Positions 25,418-33,428 of a stretch of 64,000 bases of DNA are shown in pieces (positions within the stretch are counted from its first letter, which is position 1; every line of letters starts with the position of its first letter). Location of the stretch: NCBI RefSeq assembly GCF_031760065.1, contig NZ_CP134500.1, forward strand, positions 3,534,001 to 3,598,000, written 5' to 3'. Below the pieces are notes generated by a model. The model was not told the DNA's origin. It made no database searches and saw nothing but the letters and a program-made list of their open reading frames with translations. Source of the stretch: Streptomyces durocortorensis (GTDB lineage Bacteria > Actinomycetota > Actinomycetes > Streptomycetales > Streptomycetaceae). The position numbers and the translations under genes were made by a program.

Positions 25418-25947
25418 CAACACGGATGCGACCTCCGGCCGACTACGCCCCCGGTCCCCCGACCTCCCCGAAGTCGCCGCCCTCCTGCGCCGCCTCGGCG
25501 AGACCCCCTGCCCCGCCAGCGAACTACGTCACGCCGAACAGCGCCTGGAGCGCTACGCCGCCCACCCCGACGACCGCCGGTTCTTCGCCGGGACCCACCT
25601 GCTCCACACCGAGCTGAACAACGCCAACGTCCTCGTCGACGAACACGCCCCCCGGGGGCGACCGGGCCCGTCTGGTCGACTGGGCCTGGGCGACCCGCGG
25701 AGCCGCCTGGCTCGACGCGGGCTACTGGGTCATCTGGCTCATCGCCGCCGGCCACACCCTCGCATCCGCCGAGCGCTGGGCCACCGAGATCCCCTCCTGG
25801 CACACCGCCCCCACCGAGGGCATCACCGCCTTCGCCGCCGCCAACCACACCCTCTGGAACGAGATCAGCACCGCCGATCCCACCCCGTGGGCCCAGCGAC
25901 TCGCGATCGCCGCCACCGCCTGGCACGAGCACCGCAAAGGCTTCTGA
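25418..25947 (+). pseudogene. aminoglycoside-phosphotransferase-like kinase, frameshifted remnant
   Basis: Joining frames recovers a typical phosphotransferase C-terminal half: PADYAPG, SPDLPEVAALLRRLGETPCP, the catalytic-loop segment HLLHTELNNANVLVDEHAP and then ARLVDWAWATRGAAWLDAGY with the metal-binding Asp. Two single-base disruptions are visible, one in a C-run near 25452-25456 and one in the G5 run at 25654-25658; removing one base at each restores the frame. The ATP-binding N-terminal half is missing or unrecognisable. The family is common in Streptomyces as putative antibiotic or small-molecule kinases. Sequencing error at the homopolymers is possible, but the missing N-terminus argues for real decay. 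Confidence 0.8.
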
Positions 25948-25983
25948 ACCGCGTTCGCTCCCTGTACGAGCGGCGCGCAACGA

Positions 25984-26022
25984 GAACGACCCCCGACCAA
26001 TGCACCTGGTCAGGGGCCGTTC
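25984..26022 (-). terminator. terminator after tRNA-Ser(TGA)
   Basis: A 16-bp stem with two mismatches (GAACGACCCCCGACCA against TGGTCAGGGGCCGTTC) closes a 7-base loop just beyond the tRNA 3' end. Confidence 0.65.
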
Positions 26023-26027
26023 ATCCG

Positions 26028-26114
26028 CGGTGGGTGTGGGATTTGAACCCACGGTGACATCGCTGCCACGACGGTTTTCAAGACCGTTCCCTTAGGCCGC
26101 TCGGGCAACCCACC
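26028..26114 (-). tRNA. tRNA-Ser(TGA)
   Basis: 87-nt class II tRNA. Acceptor GGTGGGT/ACCCACC with discriminator G, anticodon stem ACGGT/ACCGT with loop CTTGAAA (anticodon TGA), a long variable arm, and T-loop TTCAAAT. Confidence 0.97.
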
Positions 26115-26199
26115 CCGCGTCGGCGGTCCAGGGCTGCGCAAGCCGATGGGCCGTCAGGCCCGGGTGGGGCCGGTTCGACGCTTGGGACAGCCTAGCCGG

Positions 26200-27849
26200 T
26201 CAGCTGTCGCCCTCGCGCTGGCCCAGGGTGACTTCGGCCGTGGCCGTCTTGCCGTCGCGCTCGTAGGTCAGGGTCACTTTCTCGCCCGGCTTGCGGGTCC
26301 AGATCTCGCCGATCAGGGTCGGGCCGCTGTCGATCACGGTGTCGTTGAACTTGGTGATCACGTCGCCCGCCTTGAGGCCCGCCTTGGCCGCCGGGCCGTT
26401 CGGGGTGACGGCGGGGGTTCCTCCCACGCCCTGGGAGGAGATGGCCGCGCCGCCGGTCTTCTCCTCCATCGTGACCGTCGCGCCGATCACCGGGTAGACC
26501 GGCTTTCCGGTCTTGATCAGCTGCTCGGCGACGTTCTTGGCCTGGTTGATCGGGATCGCGAAGCCGAGGCCGATGGAGCCCGCCTGGGACTGGCCGAGGC
26601 CGCCGCCGGTCGACTGGATCGCGGAGTTGATGCCGATGACCGCGCCCGTCGCGTCCAGCAGCGGGCCGCCGGAGTTGCCCGGGTTGATCGAGGCGTCGGT
26701 CTGCAGGGCGCTCATGTACGAGTTCTTGCTGCTGGAGCCGTCCCCGGATGCCACCGGGCGGTTCTTCGCGCTGATGATGCCCGTGGTCACCGTGTTCGAG
26801 AGGCCGAAGGGCGCCCCGATCGCGATCGTCGAGTCGCCCACCGCGACGCTCGCGGAGTTGCCGAGGGGCAGGGGGGCCAGGCCCGGCGGCGGGCTCTTCA
26901 GCTTCAGCACGGCCACGTCGTAACCCTGTGCCCGGCCGACCACCTCGGCCGCGTACTTCTTGCCGTTGGAGAACGTCGCCGACAGTTCGCCGGCCTCCGC
27001 CGCGGAGGCCACTACGTGGTTGTTCGTGAGGATGTGGCCCTCCTTGTCGTATACGAAGCCGGTGCCCGTGCCGCCCTCGCCGCTGTCCCCCTGCGCGTCG
27101 ATCGTGACCACGCTGGGCAGCGCCTTCGCCGCGACCCCGGCCACCGTGCCCGCGGGGCGCTTCAGGTCCCTCGGGGTGTCCGAGGCCGAGATCGTGGTCG
27201 AGCCGCCCGAGGTCCGGTTGTCGTTGCGGTCGGCCGCCCAGTAGCCGAGAGCGCCGCCGATACCGCCCGCGACGAGCGCCGCCACCGCGACGGCCGCCAC
27301 CAGCCCGCCGCCCCGGCGCTTGCCGCGCGCCGGTTCGGAGCCGGGCGGGACCGGAGCGCCCCAGACCGGGCCGTGGCCGCTCCCGTTGCCGATGCCGCCG
27401 GACGCGTGACCGGCGTCCCCGCCGGCGTACGACGGGACGGTCGGCGGGGGCGGCGGCCAGGCGGCTGCGCCCGCGGGGGGCTCGGGCGCCGCGCCGTACG
27501 GGGAGTGCTGCGGCGGGTGGGAGGGGTGGGGGGAGTGAGGTGCCTGGGGGGCGTGGGGCGCTGTGGGGTGGGAGTCCGGGGCGCCCTGGTGCGGGGCGCC
27601 CTGGTGTGTGGGGTTGTGGCGCGGGGCTTCCGTGTGCGCGGGGGCGGCCGGTGCGGTGGCGTCGCCCGGCGTGTCCTCGGTGGTGTGTGCGGTGTCCTGG
27701 GGCGGAGCCGGCGATGACGAGGGCGACGACGGGGGTGTCGCTCCGTCAGGGGCCGGCACGGGAGTGGCGGCCGGCACGGGAGGTGCGGACGGAACGGACG
27801 GCGCGGCCTGTACCGCGTTGTCCTCGTTGCCCTCGTTCTCGGTGCTCAC
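26200..27849 (-). CDS. HtrA/DegP-type membrane-anchored serine protease with PDZ domain
   Basis: 549 residues if started at the GTG preceded by GAGGAG; an ATG 30 bp upstream would add 10 residues. A Pro/His/Ala-rich cytoplasmic arm of about 170 residues leads to one membrane helix (about 180-204). The trypsin-like domain has the full triad: H278 (LTNNHVV), D311 (GYDVAVLKL) and S393 (INPGNSGGPLL). A PDZ domain (about 430-530) has GPAAKAGLKAGDVITKFND. HtrA proteases degrade or refold damaged exported proteins outside the membrane. The long Pro/His-rich arm is typical of actinobacterial HtrA. The gene diverges from the glycerophosphodiesterase gene. Confidence 0.93.
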   Translation of the reverse strand: MSTENEGNEDNAVQAAPSVPSAPPVPAATPVPAPDGATPPSSPSSSPAPPQDTAHTTEDTPGDATAPAAPAHTEAPRHNPTHQGAPHQGAPDSHPTAPHAPQAPHSPHPSHPPQHSPYGAAPEPPAGAAAWPPPPPTVPSYAGGDAGHASGGIGNGSGHGPVWGAPVPPGSEPARGKRRGGGLVAAVAVAALVAGGIGGALGYWAADRNDNRTSGGSTTISASDTPRDLKRPAGTVAGVAAKALPSVVTIDAQGDSGEGGTGTGFVYDKEGHILTNNHVVASAAEAGELSATFSNGKKYAAEVVGRAQGYDVAVLKLKSPPPGLAPLPLGNSASVAVGDSTIAIGAPFGLSNTVTTGIISAKNRPVASGDGSSSKNSYMSALQTDASINPGNSGGPLLDATGAVIGINSAIQSTGGGLGQSQAGSIGLGFAIPINQAKNVAEQLIKTGKPVYPVIGATVTMEEKTGGAAISSQGVGGTPAVTPNGPAAKAGLKAGDVITKFNDTVIDSGPTLIGEIWTRKPGEKVTLTYERDGKTATAEVTLGQREGDS

Positions 27850-28050
27850 AGCTCTTTGCTCCTCGGTTCCACTCGGCATCCAGTCGGTCTTCGGCAGGAA
27901 ATCCGCTGTGCACGTGTCTGCGGTCAGCTTTTCCCACAGCGCGTCGGGTCACTGTAAGCAGTACCTGTGCATCCGCACACCAATCTTTACATCAGACAAA
28001 ACAGACCTCCAGGGTGACATGTGCTCACCCACCCCCGTGGCGGTGACACC

Positions 28051-28893
28051 ATGGCGCGGGTGACCCAAGCACGACAGCGCAGCACGCACACCTCGATCCA
28101 GGTCGTCGCCCATCGCGGCGCCTCCGACGACGCCCCCGAACACACCCTGGCCGCCTACCGCAAGGCGATCGAGGACGGCGCCGACGCCCTGGAGTGCGAC
28201 GTCCGGCTGACCGCCGACGGGCATCTCGTCTGCGTCCACGACCGGCGGGTGAACCGTACGTCGAACGGGCGCGGCGCCGTCTCGGCGCTGGAGCTGGCCG
28301 ACCTCGCCGCCCTCGACTTCGGCTCCTGGAAGGACCGTGAGGAGTCCCCCGACTGGGATCCGGTGCCGGGCGAGCTCACCTCCGTACTCACCCTGGAACG
28401 GCTCCTGGAGCTGTTCACCGAGGTACGGGCGACCGGGCGGCCGCTCCAGCTGGCCATCGAGACGAAGCACCCCACCCGGTGGGCCGGACAGGTGGAGGAG
28501 CGGCTCCTCCACCTGCTCAAGCGCTTCGGGCTCGCCGATCCGCCCGCCGTCGCCGACGAGCCCCCGCCCATCCGCATCATGAGCTTCTCCGCCCGCTCCC
28601 TGCACCGTGTCCAGGCGGCGGCGCCCACGCTGCCCACGGTCTATCTGATGCAGTTCGTCTCGCCCCGGCTGCGGGACGGGCGGCTGCCCGCCGGGGCCCG
28701 GATCGCGGGACCCGGCATGCGGATCGTGCGCAGCCACCCCGGCTACATCGAACGGCTCCACCGCGCCGGGCAGCGGGTGCACGTGTGGACCGTGAACGAA
28801 CCGGCCGACGTCGAGCTCTGCGCCGAACTCGGCGTCGAGGCGATCATCACCAACCGCCCCAAGCAGGTTCTGTCCCAACTGGGCCGCATTTAA
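28051..28893 (+). CDS. glycerophosphodiester phosphodiesterase
   Basis: About 280 residues from the ATG at 28051; a GTG at 28021 would add 10. GDPD TIM-barrel motifs: QVVAHRGASDDAPEHTLAAY (catalytic His and Arg), ALECDVRLTADGHLVCVHD (metal-binding Glu, Asp and catalytic His), LAIETKH and VHVWTVNEPADVELCAELGVEAIITNRP. It splits glycerophosphodiesters into sn-glycerol-3-phosphate and an alcohol. There is no signal peptide, so it is cytoplasmic. It is followed by an RsbW-like gene after a 160-bp gap, so probably not cotranscribed. Confidence 0.93.
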   Translation: MARVTQARQRSTHTSIQVVAHRGASDDAPEHTLAAYRKAIEDGADALECDVRLTADGHLVCVHDRRVNRTSNGRGAVSALELADLAALDFGSWKDREESPDWDPVPGELTSVLTLERLLELFTEVRATGRPLQLAIETKHPTRWAGQVEERLLHLLKRFGLADPPAVADEPPPIRIMSFSARSLHRVQAAAPTLPTVYLMQFVSPRLRDGRLPAGARIAGPGMRIVRSHPGYIERLHRAGQRVHVWTVNEPADVELCAELGVEAIITNRPKQVLSQLGRI

Positions 28894-29054
28894 CACATAA
28901 GCGCCACCCGACACCTCCCGTTACGGGGAGTACACCGGCGCACTCGCTGTGCATTCGATCGTTACGAGTGCGTCACCAGCAGCGCTTTGGCCGGTTTCCG
29001 GTCCAGCTCAGTGGGGCATCCAACCCGTGGCATGGGGTGAAGGAGGTCTCGGGG

Positions 29055-29639
29055 GTGGCGTTGGTGGTGGCACAAGAGGTGCCCGCGTCGTCGAGCATGG
29101 CCGTTCCTCATGGCCCTGCCGGCGTGCGGCAGGCACGACACCGGATGCGTGAGCAGTTGCGCGGCAACGGGGTGTCGGACGCGGTCGTCGACGACGCCGT
29201 TCTGATCCTTTCCGAACTTCTCAGCAACGCCTGCCGGCACGGCAGGCCCCTGGGGCGGCACGCCGACGTCGGCGACGGCGACATCCGCGCCGCCTGGCGG
29301 GTGGACACGCACGGCGGCCTGACCGTGGAGGTCACGGACGGCGGCGGCCCGACCCGCCCCGTTCCGGCAACCCCTTCGGTGACGGCCCGCGGCGGCCGGG
29401 GGCTCAACATCATCAGCGCCCTGGCCCAGGAGTGGGGCGTACGCGACGACGCCTCCGGCGAGGTCACCGTCTGGGCCCTGGTCTCCTCGAAGAAGCCGCC
29501 CGGCGTCGGTGGACCGCCCGGAATCGGTGGCCCTCCCGGAATCGGCGGGCCGGTCGGGATCGGCGGGCTGCCCGGCGTCGGCGGGCCTGCCGGGTTTCCC
29601 GGGCTGGACCTCTCCGAGGCCTTCGACGACGTCGGCTGA
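29055..29639 (+). CDS. RsbW-like ATP-binding protein with PGIGG-repeat tail
   Basis: 194 residues from the GTG preceded by GAAGGAGGT. It is a stand-alone GHKL ATPase of the anti-sigma-factor type: N-box LILSELLSNACRHG, G1 box EVTDGGG and G2 box GGRGLNIISALAQ. Such proteins usually phosphorylate anti-anti-sigma factors or bind sigma factors; Streptomyces has dozens. Oddity: six 6-residue units (PPGVGG, PPGIGG twice, PVGIGG, LPGVGG, PAGFPG) at about 148-183, followed by LDLSEAFDDVG. A collagen-like Gly/Pro tail is not part of the RsbW fold. No partner gene is adjacent. Confidence 0.88.
   Translation: MALVVAQEVPASSSMAVPHGPAGVRQARHRMREQLRGNGVSDAVVDDAVLILSELLSNACRHGRPLGRHADVGDGDIRAAWRVDTHGGLTVEVTDGGGPTRPVPATPSVTARGGRGLNIISALAQEWGVRDDASGEVTVWALVSSKKPPGVGGPPGIGGPPGIGGPVGIGGLPGVGGPAGFPGLDLSEAFDDVG
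29496..29603 (+). repeat. in-frame 18-bp repeats encoding a Gly/Pro tail
   Basis: Six contiguous 18-bp units each encode a (P/L)(P/V/A)G(I/V/F)(G/P)G hexapeptide within the RsbW-like gene. Confidence 0.9.
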
Positions 29640-29925
29640 TCCGGACGGCACGGGCCGCCCCGGGTACCCGCCCGCGACCGGAGCGGGCCGAACCCGAGAC
29701 ACCCGCCCCGAACGACACAACCCGCCCCCAAGAACCCGCCCCCGACCGACACGACCCACCCCGGAGACACCCGAGACACCCCGGTCGCGGCCCGCCCCAG
29801 GGAAACCCGCCCGTCAGCATGCCCCGTACGCCGCGCGGTGCCGCCGCACCCTCCCGGGCCGCTAGGCTCGCGCCGATACCGCTCTGTAGCACCGTCGTAC
29901 CGTCGCACTCGGGAGAACGCCCAGC

Positions 29926-30891
29926 ATGGCCAAGAAGCGCCCTCAGTCCAAGGCCGGGAAGCAGCAGCTCAAGGACGGTGAGATCCCGGTCGTCGGGGCC
30001 CGTGAGCCCTGCCCGTGCGGTTCGGGCCGTCGCTACAAGGCGTGTCACGGACGCGCCGCCGCCCAGGCCGTGACCGAGCTCGTGCACCGCCCCTTCGAGG
30101 GGCTCGCGGGCGAGTGCGACTGGGTCGCGCTGCGCGAGCTGGTGCCTGCCGCCACGGTCGAACTGACCCTCAAGGACGGGCTGCCCGAGGGCGTTCCGTC
30201 GGTGACTCTCGCGACGGTCCTGCCGATGGCGTGGCCCGCCCTGCGCCGCGACGACGGTTCCGTCCTGCTCGCCCTGCAGAACGACACCTCGTCCGGCGAC
30301 CTCAGCCGCGACCTCGCGGACACCCTCCAGCGGGCCCTGGAGGCCGAGCCCGGCTCGCCCGTGGCCGCCCGCCGGGTCCCGGCCGACGGCCCCCGCCTCC
30401 AGGATCTCCTCGCCCCCGACGCCGCGTTCGAGCCGGACGTGCACACCGGGTTCGAGTTCTGGGTGCCCGACGCGGAGAACGCGGCACCCGAGGTGTCCGC
30501 CTCCCTGGAGCGCGCCAACGCCGCCGCGATCCCGACGACGCTGCTGTCCGGCGTCGATGCCGCGTACTGGTGCGAGACCCCGGAGAAGAACCACCTGCGC
30601 TGGGTCATGCCGCACCCCGAGGAGCAGCTCCTCGACGCGCTCGCCCGGCTGCACGCCGCGGGCGCTTCCTCGCTCGGCGAAGGCACCCGGCTCGTCGGCT
30701 CGTTCCGGGCGCACGGGCTGGTCGTCCCCGTCTGGGACCTGCCGAGCTCGATGGGCGCCGAGGCCTGTGAGAAGCCCGCCGTCGCGTTCGCCGAGCGGCT
30801 GGCCTCCGCGCTCGCCTCCGACGCCCCGCTCACCGCCGAGGAGCGGCGCGCCCGGAGCGGGCTCACCAACCGCCAGGTGACGCTCAGCTGA
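29926..30891 (+). CDS. SEC-C motif DUF5926 protein
   Basis: 321 residues. A basic N-terminus (MAKKRPQSKAGKQQ) precedes a zinc-binding SEC-C motif PCPCGSGRRYKACHGR (about 28-43). The remaining 270 residues (ELVPAATVELTLKDG, RWVMPHPEEQLLDALARLHAAG, GSFRAHGLVVPVWDLP) match the actinobacterial family DUF5926, which has no known function. SEC-C motifs in other proteins bind ribosomal or Sec components, so a role in translation or export is possible. It is monocistronic, with an ATG 286 bp after the previous gene; that gap holds AC-rich sequence without recognisable features. Confidence 0.85.
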   Translation: MAKKRPQSKAGKQQLKDGEIPVVGAREPCPCGSGRRYKACHGRAAAQAVTELVHRPFEGLAGECDWVALRELVPAATVELTLKDGLPEGVPSVTLATVLPMAWPALRRDDGSVLLALQNDTSSGDLSRDLADTLQRALEAEPGSPVAARRVPADGPRLQDLLAPDAAFEPDVHTGFEFWVPDAENAAPEVSASLERANAAAIPTTLLSGVDAAYWCETPEKNHLRWVMPHPEEQLLDALARLHAAGASSLGEGTRLVGSFRAHGLVVPVWDLPSSMGAEACEKPAVAFAERLASALASDAPLTAEERRARSGLTNRQVTLS

Positions 30892-30915
30892 CACGAGCAA
30901 GGAACCGCCGCAGAC

Positions 30916-30931
30916 GGTGACCCGCGTCACA
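30916..30931. promoter_or_regulatory. Crp-type palindrome
   Basis: GGTGACCCGCGTCACA matches TGTGA-N6-TCACA with one mismatch and the Streptomyces Crp pattern GTG-N6-GNCAC exactly. It lies downstream of the SEC-C gene, 65 bp before a promoter-like TTGCGA/TACGGT pair. Confidence 0.35.
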
Positions 30932-31015
30932 ACTCACCGTACTCGTAAGTAAATCCCTGTCCCTACAGGCGAGATCGAATTTGCGAACGGCAGATCTCTT
31001 GTTACGGTTCTAAAA

Positions 31016-31055
31016 GCCCGGTCGCTGGTGCATCCCCCGTCGCCAGCGACCGGGC
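31016..31055 (+). terminator. hairpin close behind a promoter-like sequence
   Basis: A perfect 13-bp stem (GCCCGGTCGCTGG) encloses a 14-base loop. Just upstream are TTGCGA (30981-30986) and TACGGT (31003-31008) with a 16-bp spacer, so a transcript would begin within a few bases of the hairpin. It may terminate the SEC-C gene or define a very short RNA. Confidence 0.5.
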
Positions 31056-31115
31056 GTCCTCGTCTCCGGCCGCGGCCCCCCGCGCCCGGCCTCGGTACGC
31101 CACCGTCGGCGGCGC

Positions 31116-31769
31116 TCAGCCCGTCGCGGCACCCGGGTCGGCGGACGCCCGGTCGGACCCGGCACGGAGCAGCAGCGGCGCCTCCTGCACCGGCCCCGCG
31201 CCCACGAACTCCGCGACCGCCCAGTACGCCGAAGGCTTCCCGGCCGACGCCCCGTGCGGGGTCTCGCAGCTGCCCGGCTCGTCGTGCGCCGTCGGCGTGC
31301 AGTGAAGCTCCACGGTCCGGCCGCCCGGGCCCATCAGCGTGAGCACGGACCGGAGTTCCTCACCGGTCGTATTGCGGTAGTACGTACGCGCCCAGGTCTC
31401 GCCGCCCCGGGCCATGACGCAGGTCTGCGCCTCGACGCCCTCCGGCGCGACCACCTCGGGGCCGCACCGGGCGACGTCAGGGCCACCACCGGGGTCAGCC
31501 GGGCGATCAAATTCAGACAGGGGTCCGGCTTCTGCGCCCGTTTTCGATGGTGATTTCCGCAACACCGAAGAGGAAGGGGCACCCACATCTCCGGATAGGT
31601 CATCAGAAAGCTTTCCCTGATAACTTTCTGGCGAAGTGCCAGGAGATTCCGCATCGCCGGCACGGCTCTCCACGACAACCGGAGTACCCACGGGATCCGC
31701 GGATGCAATCAGGGGAACCAGGCACGCGGATACGACGACAGCCGTGAGGCCGATCATGCGGAGATTCAT
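31116..31769 (-). CDS. secreted protein of unknown function
   Basis: 217 residues from the ATG at 31769 with AGGTGGGG upstream. A Sec signal peptide (MNLRMIGLTAVVVSACLVPLIASA) leaves a mature chain starting DPVGTPVVVES. After an 80-residue Ser/Pro-rich part comes a compact region with four cysteines (ARCGPEVV, AQTCVMARGG, ELHCTPT, GSCETPHG) and WARTYYRNTTGEELRSVLTLMGPGG. This could be a two-disulfide beta domain. I do not recognise a family. The gene ends 60 bp from the hairpin, with no operon partner. Confidence 0.75.
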   Translation of the reverse strand: MNLRMIGLTAVVVSACLVPLIASADPVGTPVVVESRAGDAESPGTSPESYQGKLSDDLSGDVGAPSSSVLRKSPSKTGAEAGPLSEFDRPADPGGGPDVARCGPEVVAPEGVEAQTCVMARGGETWARTYYRNTTGEELRSVLTLMGPGGRTVELHCTPTAHDEPGSCETPHGASAGKPSAYWAVAEFVGAGPVQEAPLLLRAGSDRASADPGAATG

Positions 31770-31984
31770 GGTGGCCCCACCTGGCGACTGCGCGAATTCT
31801 GACGACGGGGCGACGATATCGGCGGAATGCGCGCCGCCGGGCCGCCCCGCACCCGTACACCGCGGATCCGGCCCCGGCTCACACCCGTACGAGTGAGCCG
31901 AAGACCGTGTCAGCACGCCAGCCAGTTCGCCCGATCAGTGCGCCCGTCGGCACAGGCGGTCGGTACGCCCGTCGGCGCATGCGC

Positions 31985-32731
31985 TCAGTACGCCAGTCTG
32001 CTTCCGCCGCCCGGGGCGCCCGTGCTGGCCTCGACCAGGGCGTCCAGGACCGCCTCGACGTCCGGGAGCCAGGGAGCCGCGGCCGCGGGGGCCCCACCCC
32101 TGACCCGCCGCCGGGCCGACCCCGGGCCTACGGAATCGGAAGCAGAGGCTCCGGTAGGCGCGGGTGGCCGCTCCCAGCGGACCTGGCCCGTGCCGATCGC
32201 GGACGGCGGCAGCACCAGATAGCCGCCCTCGCCGTGGAACCGAAGCGAACTGGGCACCCAGTCCTTCGCGTACAGCAGTTCGCCGAGCCGTTCCAGGGTG
32301 TACGGGGCCACCAGCAGCGACCACCGGGTGGGCGTCGCCACGACGGGGCCGAGCCGCATGCCGAGGGCGTCCAGGGCGCTCAGCGCGCGGGCACCGGCCA
32401 CGGCGGGCAGGCTCACCGCGCAGGGCGCACGGCCGCCCGTCGCCAGCAGCACCGGGGCCGTGGGGCGGTTGGTCCACCACCAGCGCACCATGCGTTCGTC
32501 CGTGGTGGCCGCCAGCAGTCCGGGGTCGAAGGGGTGTGCGCCCGGTACGGCGCAGTCGGGTTCGGGGCAGGCGCAGCCGCGCTCGCCGTGCGTCGCGGCC
32601 GGCGCCGTCCCGGCTCCGGGGAGCACCGGCCACCGCCAAACGGTGGCGCAGGTCAGGGCCGCGTCGAGCCGGGCGGCCTCCTCCTTGCGCCGGAGCCGGA
32701 GCCTGCGTCGCCTTCCGAGGATCTCGCGCAT
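31985..32731 (-). CDS. prim-pol-like protein lacking the metal motif
   Basis: 248 residues from the ATG at 32731, chosen for AAGGAAC 8 bp upstream; a GTG at 32767 lacks a site. The sequence follows stand-alone Streptomyces prim-pol proteins: WRWPVLPG, a Cys pair in GERGCACPEPDCAVPGAHPFDP, WWWTNRPTAPVLLATGGR and GEGGYLVLPPS. The position that holds D-x-D in active prim-pols instead reads CAVSLPAVAGARAL, so catalysis is unlikely. It may keep a nucleotide- or DNA-binding role. The C-terminus is Ala/Pro/Gly-rich. A second, apparently active prim-pol lies at about 23 kb. Confidence 0.7.
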   Translation of the reverse strand: MREILGRRRRLRLRRKEEAARLDAALTCATVWRWPVLPGAGTAPAATHGERGCACPEPDCAVPGAHPFDPGLLAATTDERMVRWWWTNRPTAPVLLATGGRAPCAVSLPAVAGARALSALDALGMRLGPVVATPTRWSLLVAPYTLERLGELLYAKDWVPSSLRFHGEGGYLVLPPSAIGTGQVRWERPPAPTGASASDSVGPGSARRRVRGGAPAAAAPWLPDVEAVLDALVEASTGAPGGGSRLAY

Positions 32732-33428
32732 GAGCGCTCGTTCCTTTCCGTTGAACGCCGAGTCCACATGACACCACGCGGGTGTGACACCACGTGCGTA
32801 TCTCTTCGCTGTGCGTACGTACTCATCAGTTCTGCGGTACGGGGCGCTACGGGCGTGCCGTCAGTACCGAGCGTGAGCCGAGCCGAGCCGAGTGGAACCG
32901 ATCCGAATAGAACCGATCTGGGGTGGAACAGAGCCGAATCGAGCAGAGTCGAGCGGAGTCGAACCGGGCGGGTCGAGCCGGGCCGGCCACCGAGGGACGA
33001 GGGTGCGTGCGCCTCGCCTGCCGTCCCCGGTGCGAACCCCGCCGCTCGGGGCGGAGGCGTCACCGTCACGGGTTAGGACGCCCGAACCCGCCGCCGGGTT
33101 CCTGGGCGATGGCCCGGGCGATCACAACTGCCCCCGCGCATCAACGATTACGTACCCAGCATGCCCGGAATGACGCTCCCCCGGCGACCAGACGCCGAAG
33201 GTGCCCTGCTGAGCAGCCCCAGTCGATCGCAAATAGCGTCCATGGGGTGCAATTTTTGGCCAAGTTAACCGACACTGGGAGAGCAGGAATCCCCCGAACC
33301 CCGAGGGGACAATGCTGGACATCGGGTTACTTGTGCGTGTACATGTGGATGCACTGATAGTGGCGCAGAATCACATGGGGGTTTGCGATGCTATTCGACG
33401 AATCACACCGGTCGGAAAGCTGGCTGCC
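32732..33428. other. noncoding region with 5-bp repeats and a GC-poor stretch
   Basis: About 32873-32985 is built from short units such as GAGCC, GAGTC and GAACC, repeated many times. From about 33140 to 33428 the base composition drops well below the window average, with CAATTTTTGGCCAAGTTAAC near 33250. A frame from ATG 33312 runs into the PP2C gene but uses a TTA codon and many A/T third positions up to 33428, so this part reads as leader or promoter DNA. Confidence 0.6.

Noticed and set aside
25264..26052. Long minus-strand frame over the kinase pseudogene
   Set aside because: It runs through tRNA-Ser sequence at its start and encodes Gly/Arg-rich filler; the plus strand carries recognisable kinase motifs.
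23093..26114. Integrated plasmid (AICE) inserted at tRNA-Ser
   Set aside because: A prim-pol gene and a tRNA are present, but there is no integrase, excisionase, replication or transfer gene and no duplicated tRNA 3' end that I could find.
32765..32800. CACGTG-containing sequence as a further parS
   Set aside because: The flanks do not match GTTT/AAAC; only the hexamer core is shared.
33312..33428. Earlier starts for the PP2C-type gene, including a TTA codon that would imply bldA control
   Set aside because: Third-position GC is low across this stretch and conserved sequence begins only after 33429.
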